Part shown: positions 58,998-64,000 of the stretch, piece after piece
Numbering within the stretch: position 1 is the stretch's first letter
Layout of the letters: each line of letters starts with the position of its first letter
NCBI GenBank assembly: GCA_036489025.1
Contig: DASXGN010000010.1
Coordinates: 153,801 to 217,800 of the forward strand
Direction of reading: 5' to 3'
DNA length: 64,000 bases
Source: Dryocola sp036489025
GTDB taxonomy: Bacteria > Pseudomonadota > Gammaproteobacteria > Enterobacterales > Enterobacteriaceae
The notes under the pieces: model-generated
What the model saw: only the letters and a program-made list of their open reading frames with translations
Databases searched by the model: none
What the model was told of the DNA's origin: nothing
Translations under genes and position numbers: made by a program

Positions 58998-60011
58998 TTA
59001 CGCCGCAGGTAATTCAGCCAGCGGCCAGCGTGGGCGGACTGTCACGCTCAGTTCACCCGCCGTCCCCGCTTTCAGTCGAATCAGGCCCGCATAGGCGATC
59101 ATCGCGCCGTTATCGGTACAAAACTCAGGGCGCGCATAGAAAACCTCCCCACGACGTTTAGCCATCAGCTCTTCCATCCGGGCGCGTAGGGTTCGGTTAG
59201 CGCTGACGCCGCCTGCCATAACCAAACGCCTGAAGCCGGTCTGATCGAGGGCTCGTTTGCATTTAATCGCCAGCGTATCGACCACCGCATCTTCAAAGGC
59301 TCGGGCAATATCCGCCCGGGTTTGATCGTCAGCTTCATTGCCGCGAATAGTGTTCGCCGCAAAGGTTTTCAGGCCCGAGAAGCTAAAATCAAGGCCGGGT
59401 CGATCGGTCATCGGACGCGGGAAAACAAAGCGTCCCTCCGTCCCCTGTGCGGCCATTTTTGACAGCATTGGACCGCCGGGGTAATCCAGACCGAGCAATT
59501 TTGCTGTCTTATCAAAAGCTTCGCCAGCGGCATCGTCAATCGATTCGCCCAGCAGCTCGTACTGCCCAATACCCGTGACGCTAATTAGCTGCGTGTGGCC
59601 GCCGGAAACCAGCAGCGCCACGAACGGGAATTCCGGAGGATTATCTTCCAGCATCGGTGCCAGCAGATGACCTTCCATATGGTGAACCGGCACGGCAGGC
59701 ACATCCCAGGCAAAAGCCAGCGAACGGCCAATGGTTGCGCCAACAAGCAGCGCGCCGACAAGGCCTGGGCCTGCGGTATAGGCCACGCCATCGATATCTT
59801 TGGCGGTTAATCCTGCTTCTTTAAGCGCAGCCTGAATCAACGGCACGGTTTTACGCACGTGGTCGCGGGAGGCCAGCTCCGGCACCACGCCGCCGTAGTC
59901 GGCATGCAGCTTCACCTGACTATACAATTGATTAGCTAATAATCCTTTTTCATCGTCATAAATGGCGATGCCGGTTTCATCACAGGACGTCTCTATACCC
60001 AGTACACGCAT
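58998..60011 (-). CDS. tsaD: tRNA N6-threonylcarbamoyladenosine transferase TsaD
   Basis: Essential Kae1/Qri7-family enzyme that transfers threonylcarbamoyl to A37 of ANN-decoding tRNAs with TsaB and TsaE. The 337-residue protein equals E. coli TsaD in length. It has the metal-binding HMEGH (H111 and H115), the N-terminal RVLGIETSCDETG nucleotide-site strand, and GGVSANRTLR. It is divergent from rpsU. Confidence 0.97.
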   Translation of the reverse strand: MRVLGIETSCDETGIAIYDDEKGLLANQLYSQVKLHADYGGVVPELASRDHVRKTVPLIQAALKEAGLTAKDIDGVAYTAGPGLVGALLVGATIGRSLAFAWDVPAVPVHHMEGHLLAPMLEDNPPEFPFVALLVSGGHTQLISVTGIGQYELLGESIDDAAGEAFDKTAKLLGLDYPGGPMLSKMAAQGTEGRFVFPRPMTDRPGLDFSFSGLKTFAANTIRGNEADDQTRADIARAFEDAVVDTLAIKCKRALDQTGFRRLVMAGGVSANRTLRARMEELMAKRRGEVFYARPEFCTDNGAMIAYAGLIRLKAGTAGELSVTVRPRWPLAELPAA

Positions 60012-60078
60012 GGCTTTCTCTACCTCAAAGTCTTGCGGCGAAGTTTATGCTTCCGGGCTTCCGTTGTAAAACTTTGCT

Positions 60079-60106
60079 CACCTGTTGCGCTCAGGTGGTG
60101 TATAAT
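60079..60106 (+). promoter_or_regulatory. Promoter region of the rpsU-dnaG-rpoD operon with an inverted repeat
   Basis: TATAAT at 60101-60106 is a perfect -10 hexamer. Directly upstream CACCTG (60079-60084) and CAGGTG (60092-60097) form an inverted repeat covering the -35 zone. The E. coli operon has LexA control nearby, but the CTG-CAG spacing here does not fit a standard LexA box. Confidence 0.55.
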
Positions 60107-60252
60107 CCACGCCCCTGGAAGATTCCGGCCTTAAAAGCCAGGTTTCTGGTTGTCCGGTGCTTTACAAAGCAGCAAGAGTTGCAGTAAAATTCCGCACCAT
60201 TTTGAAATAGCTGACGCATCAGTCAGCGGCAAACCGAATTTATCAAAGGTGA

Positions 60253-60474
<222 letters not shown>

Positions 60475-60522
60475 TTTCCAGGAGGTTCGCTCCTCCGGAA
60501 CAGACAAGTAGTAGTTGTAAAG

Positions 60523-60556
60523 GCCGTGCTTCCGAAAGGAATGCGCGGCTTATTTT
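60523..60556 (+). terminator. Internal attenuator (T1-type) between rpsU and dnaG
   Basis: GCCGTGC and TTCC (60523-60533) pair with GGAA and GCGCGGC (60538-60549) around GAAA with one bulge, followed by TATTTTCG. This corresponds to the known E. coli terminator that lowers dnaG expression relative to rpsU. Confidence 0.85.
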
Positions 60557-60640
60557 CGTTTATGAACTGACCTGCCCTACGGGTTCCTGATACGGCTTTC
60601 ACAGCGCTAGTCAGCAGACTTACGGGGTCAAACGGGGCCT

Positions 60641-62386
60641 ATGGCTGGACGAATTCCACGTGTTTTCATCAATGACTTGCTGGCTCGCACCGACATCATC
60701 GATCTGATCGATGCGCGTGTGAAGCTCAAAAAGCAGGGCAAGAACTACCATGCGTGCTGTCCGTTCCATAACGAAAAAACCCCTTCTTTCACCGTAAACG
60801 GTGATAAACAGTTTTACCACTGCTTCGGTTGCGGAGCGCACGGCAACGTGCTGGATTTTTTAATGAATTACGACAAGCTTGAGTTTGTCGAAAGCGTTGA
60901 AGAACTGGCGGCCATGCACAACCTTGAAGTGCCGTACGAAGCGGGTAGCGGGCCCAGCCAGATAGAGCGCCATCAGCGGCAAAGTCTTTATCAGTTAATG
61001 GATGGCCTGAACGCCTTTTATCAGCAATCCCTGGCGCAACACAACGCGGAACCTGCCCGGCAATATCTGGCAAACCGTGGGTTGAGCGCAGAAGTCATCA
61101 AGCATTTTGCCATCGGTTACGCGCCTCCCGGCTGGGATAACGCGCTAAAACGTTTTGGCGGCAACGCCGAAAATCGTCAGGCTTTGACGGATGCGGGCAT
61201 GCTGGTGACCAACGATAAAGGCCGCAGTTACGATCGTTTCCGTGAAAGGGTGATGTTCCCCATTCGCGATAAGCGAGGCCGGGTAATTGGATTTGGTGGC
61301 CGCGTGCTGGGCGACGCCCTGCCGAAGTACCTGAACTCCCCGGAAACAGATATTTTCCATAAAGGCCGCCAGCTATACGGCCTGTATGAAGCTCAGCAGA
61401 GCAACCCAGAGCCAACGCGTCTGTTAGTTGTTGAAGGCTATATGGACGTGGTCGCCCTGGCGCAGTTCGGCATTTCTTATGCCGTTGCTTCCCTGGGCAC
61501 GTCGACGACTGCCGACCATATCCAGCTGCTGTTTCGGGCAACCGATAATGTCGTTTGCTGCTATGACGGCGATCGCGCCGGACGTGATGCCGCATGGCGA
61601 GCGCTGGAAACTGCGCTACCTTATATGACGGACGGACGTCAGCTGCGCTTTATGTTCCTGCCGGACGGTGAAGACCCGGACACGCTGGTGCGTAAAGAAG
61701 GTAAAGAAGCGTTTGAAGCGCGCATGGAGCATGCTCAACCGCTGTCGACGTTTCTTTTTAACAGCCTGATGCCGCAGGTCGATTTGAGCTCGCCGGATGG
61801 CCGCGCGCGACTAAGCACGCTGGCATTACCCCTGATTAGTCAGGTGCCTGGTGAAACATTGCGCATTTATCTGCGTCAGGAGTTGGGGAATAAACTCGGC
61901 ATCCTGGACGACAGCCAGCTCGAAAAGCTGATGCCCAAACTCGCGGAAAGCGGTGCGCCGCGCCCGGCTCCTCAGCTAAAACGCACAACCATGCGTATAC
62001 TGATAGGACTGCTGGTTCAAAATCCAGAGCTGGCGCCCTCTGTTCCGCCGTTAAGCGGTCTGGAAGAGGCGAAGCTGCCAGGGCTTAAGCTGTTTATCGA
62101 TCTGGTCAACACCTGTCTTGCCCAGCCCGGTCTGACAACAGGGCAGCTTTTAGAGCAGTATCGCGGCACAAATGAGGCCGTCACCCTTGAAAAACTGTCG
62201 GCGTGGGACGATATAGCAGATAAGGACATTGCAGAAAAAACGTTCACCGACGCGCTGGAGCATATGTTTGACTCCGTGCTGGAGCTGAGGTTCGAAGAAT
62301 TAATGGCGCGTTCAAGAACCGAGGGGCTCACCCCGGCTGAGCGTGAAGAAGTCCGCGTGATAACAGAATCACGCGCGAAAAAATGA
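60641..62386 (+). CDS. dnaG: DNA primase
   Basis: Primase that makes RNA primers for lagging-strand synthesis, recruited by DnaB. The 581-residue protein equals E. coli DnaG in length. It has the N-terminal CHC2 zinc motif (CCPFHNEKTPSF and YHCFGCGAHG), the RNA polymerase/Toprim core with VVEGYMDVVAL and CYDGDRAGRDA, and the C-terminal DnaB-binding helical domain (from about residue 435). It is poorly translated in E. coli; no strong ribosome site is seen here either. Confidence 0.97.
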   Translation: MAGRIPRVFINDLLARTDIIDLIDARVKLKKQGKNYHACCPFHNEKTPSFTVNGDKQFYHCFGCGAHGNVLDFLMNYDKLEFVESVEELAAMHNLEVPYEAGSGPSQIERHQRQSLYQLMDGLNAFYQQSLAQHNAEPARQYLANRGLSAEVIKHFAIGYAPPGWDNALKRFGGNAENRQALTDAGMLVTNDKGRSYDRFRERVMFPIRDKRGRVIGFGGRVLGDALPKYLNSPETDIFHKGRQLYGLYEAQQSNPEPTRLLVVEGYMDVVALAQFGISYAVASLGTSTTADHIQLLFRATDNVVCCYDGDRAGRDAAWRALETALPYMTDGRQLRFMFLPDGEDPDTLVRKEGKEAFEARMEHAQPLSTFLFNSLMPQVDLSSPDGRARLSTLALPLISQVPGETLRIYLRQELGNKLGILDDSQLEKLMPKLAESGAPRPAPQLKRTTMRILIGLLVQNPELAPSVPPLSGLEEAKLPGLKLFIDLVNTCLAQPGLTTGQLLEQYRGTNEAVTLEKLSAWDDIADKDIAEKTFTDALEHMFDSVLELRFEELMARSRTEGLTPAEREEVRVITESRAKK

Positions 62387-62539
62387 ATACTCGCGGCTTA
62401 ACTGCCGAACATTGATCGGGTCAAACCCGAAAGCCGCCAGGACGGGCAGCGGCATTAAAACAAATCAGCCCTCGTAACGTTATTGTTGGCGGCAACGCCT
62501 ACCGACACAACCCTAATACTGAAGTGTGGATACCGTCTT

Positions 62540-64000
62540 ATGGAGCAAAACCCGCAGTCACAGCTAAAACTTCTTGTCCAACGTGGTAAGGAGCAAGGCT
62601 ATCTGACCTATGCTGAGGTCAATGACCATCTGCCGGAAGATATCGTCGACTCCGATCAGATCGAAGACATCATCCAAATGATCAATGACATGGGCATTCA
62701 GGTGATGGAAGAAGCACCTGACGCCGATGACCTGTTGCTTGCCGAAAACTCAAACAACACGGACGAAGACGCGGAAGAAGCTGCCGCTCAGGTTCTGTCC
62801 AGCGTAGAATCCGAAATCGGGCGTACGACCGACCCGGTGCGTATGTACATGCGCGAAATGGGTACCGTTGAGCTGTTAACCCGCGAGGGTGAAATCGATA
62901 TTGCGAAGCGTATCGAAGACGGTATCAACCAGGTTCAGTGCTCCGTTGCCGAGTACCCTGAAGCGATCACCTACCTGCTTGAACAGTACGATCGCGTTGA
63001 AGCTGAAGAAGTGCGTCTGACGGATTTGATCACCGGCTTTGTTGATCCTAACGCAGAAGAAGATCTCGCCCCAACCGCCACTCACATTGGTTCCGAGCTA
63101 ACCAGCGAAGAAAACAGTGATGATGACGATGAGGAAGACGACGACGACGCGGACGATGACAACAGCATCGATCCGGAGCTGGCCCGCGAGAAGTTTGGCG
63201 ATCTTCGTACTCAGTACGAAAAAGCGCGCGACACTATCAAAGCGAAAGGCCGTGCTCACGCTGACGCCGCCGCCGAGATCCTCCAGCTGTCTGAGGTCTT
63301 CAAACAGTTCCGCCTCGTGCCGAAGCAGTTCGACTACCTGGTCAACAGCATGCGCGTCATGATGGACCGCGTTCGTACGCAAGAACGTATCATCATGAAG
63401 CTGTGCGTTGAACAGTGCAAAATGCCGAAGAAAAACTTCATTACGCTGTTCACCGGCAACGAAACCAGCGAAACCTGGTTCAACGCGGCCATCGCAATGA
63501 ACAAGCCGTGGTCTGAAAAACTGCGTGACGTGTCTGACGACGTGCACCGCAGCCTGCAGAAACTGCAGCAGATTGAAGAAGAAACTGGCCTGACTATCGA
63601 GCAGGTTAAGGACATCAACCGCCGCATGTCCATCGGTGAAGCGAAAGCCCGCCGTGCGAAAAAAGAGATGGTTGAAGCAAACTTACGTCTGGTTATTTCT
63701 ATCGCCAAGAAATACACCAACCGTGGTCTGCAGTTCCTTGATTTGATTCAGGAAGGTAACATCGGCCTGATGAAAGCCGTTGATAAGTTTGAATACCGCC
63801 GTGGCTATAAGTTCTCAACTTATGCGACCTGGTGGATCCGTCAGGCTATCACCCGCTCCATCGCCGACCAGGCGCGTACCATCCGTATTCCGGTGCATAT
63901 GATTGAGACCATTAACAAGCTCAACCGTATCTCGCGCCAGATGCTGCAAGAGATGGGCCGCGAGCCAACGCCAGAAGAGCTGGCGGAACGCATGCTGATG
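62540..64000 (+). CDS. rpoD: RNA polymerase primary sigma factor RpoD (cut by window end)
   Basis: Primary sigma-70 factor. The frame is open from the ATG at 62540 to the window end, giving 487 codons of an expected 613 or so. Region 1.1 starts MEQNPQSQLKLLVQRGKEQGYLTYAEV; region 1.2 has DPVRMYMREMGTVELL; the acidic non-conserved region contains a long Asp/Glu run (about residues 190-212); region 2 has NLRLVISIAKKY, DLIQEGNIGLMKAVDKFEYRRGYKFST and the -10 recognition WWIRQAITRSI; region 3 starts near the end. It is the last gene of the rpsU operon. Confidence 0.97.
   Translation, partial: MEQNPQSQLKLLVQRGKEQGYLTYAEVNDHLPEDIVDSDQIEDIIQMINDMGIQVMEEAPDADDLLLAENSNNTDEDAEEAAAQVLSSVESEIGRTTDPVRMYMREMGTVELLTREGEIDIAKRIEDGINQVQCSVAEYPEAITYLLEQYDRVEAEEVRLTDLITGFVDPNAEEDLAPTATHIGSELTSEENSDDDDEEDDDDADDDNSIDPELAREKFGDLRTQYEKARDTIKAKGRAHADAAAEILQLSEVFKQFRLVPKQFDYLVNSMRVMMDRVRTQERIIMKLCVEQCKMPKKNFITLFTGNETSETWFNAAIAMNKPWSEKLRDVSDDVHRSLQKLQQIEEETGLTIEQVKDINRRMSIGEAKARRAKKEMVEANLRLVISIAKKYTNRGLQFLDLIQEGNIGLMKAVDKFEYRRGYKFSTYATWWIRQAITRSIADQARTIRIPVHMIETINKLNRISRQMLQEMGREPTPEELAERMLM

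Noticed and set aside
60079..60097. LexA box upstream of rpsU
   Set aside because: The CTG and CAG half-sites are separated by 7 bases instead of 10, so only a generic inverted repeat is reported.

Overview
The window is an enterobacterial chromosome segment. The gene products are near-identical in length and sequence to Escherichia coli K-12 proteins known to me, and the order ygiW-qseBC-mdaB-ygiN-parE-yqiA-cpdA-yqiB-nudF-tolC-ygiBC-ygiD-zupT-ribB-ubiK-hldE-glnE-ygiF-ygiM-cca-uppP-folB-plsY-tsaD-rpsU-dnaG-rpoD is the E. coli order. Several features are unlike K-12: the fuc operon lies beside yghZ/yqhA, ygiZ and glgS/yqiJK are absent, and there are extra genes. This suggests another genus of Enterobacteriaceae; I cannot name the species.

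Layout. 1-5391: L-fucose catabolism (fucP end, fucI, fucK, fucU, fucR). 5573-13076: accessory stretch with a lipoprotein, an HdeD-like membrane protein carrying a cysteine-peptidase-like tail, yghZ, yqhA, a secreted NlpC/P60 enzyme, three unknown small genes and a membrane-only chemotaxis receptor. 13337-20934: yghA, exbBD, metC, yghB, yqhC, yqhD, dkgA. 21000-31818: ygiQ, ftsP, plsC, parC, ygiW, qseBC, mdaB, ygiN. 32175-37300: an island inserted between ygiN and parE. 37690-64000: the conserved parE-to-rpoD block, ending inside rpoD.

The island is the most interesting part. It looks like an undescribed Fur-controlled class II microcin (bacteriocin) locus. Two small genes encode precursors with 15-residue double-glycine-type leaders (VSGA and VSGS) and glycine-rich, GxxxG-patterned, cysteine-free mature regions of 63 and 75 residues. 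They are followed on the same strand by an HlyD/CvaA-type membrane fusion protein and a CvaB-type C39-peptidase ABC exporter with an intact Cys-His-Asp triad. A near-consensus Fur box overlaps the predicted promoter. tolC, the usual outer-membrane partner of such exporters, lies about 5 kb away. A convergent gene encodes an unrecognised protein with two likely winged-helix regions. I found no immunity gene.

The surrounding genes are largely housekeeping: topoisomerase IV (parC, parE), lipid synthesis (plsC, plsY), undecaprenyl phosphate recycling (uppP), LPS heptose synthesis (hldE), nitrogen control (glnE), tRNA maturation (cca, tsaD), and the macromolecular synthesis operon rpsU-dnaG-rpoD. 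Recognisable control sites include an FMN riboswitch before ribB, a Fur box before exbB, a marbox before tolC, a perfect palindrome before mdaB, and many bidirectional terminators.
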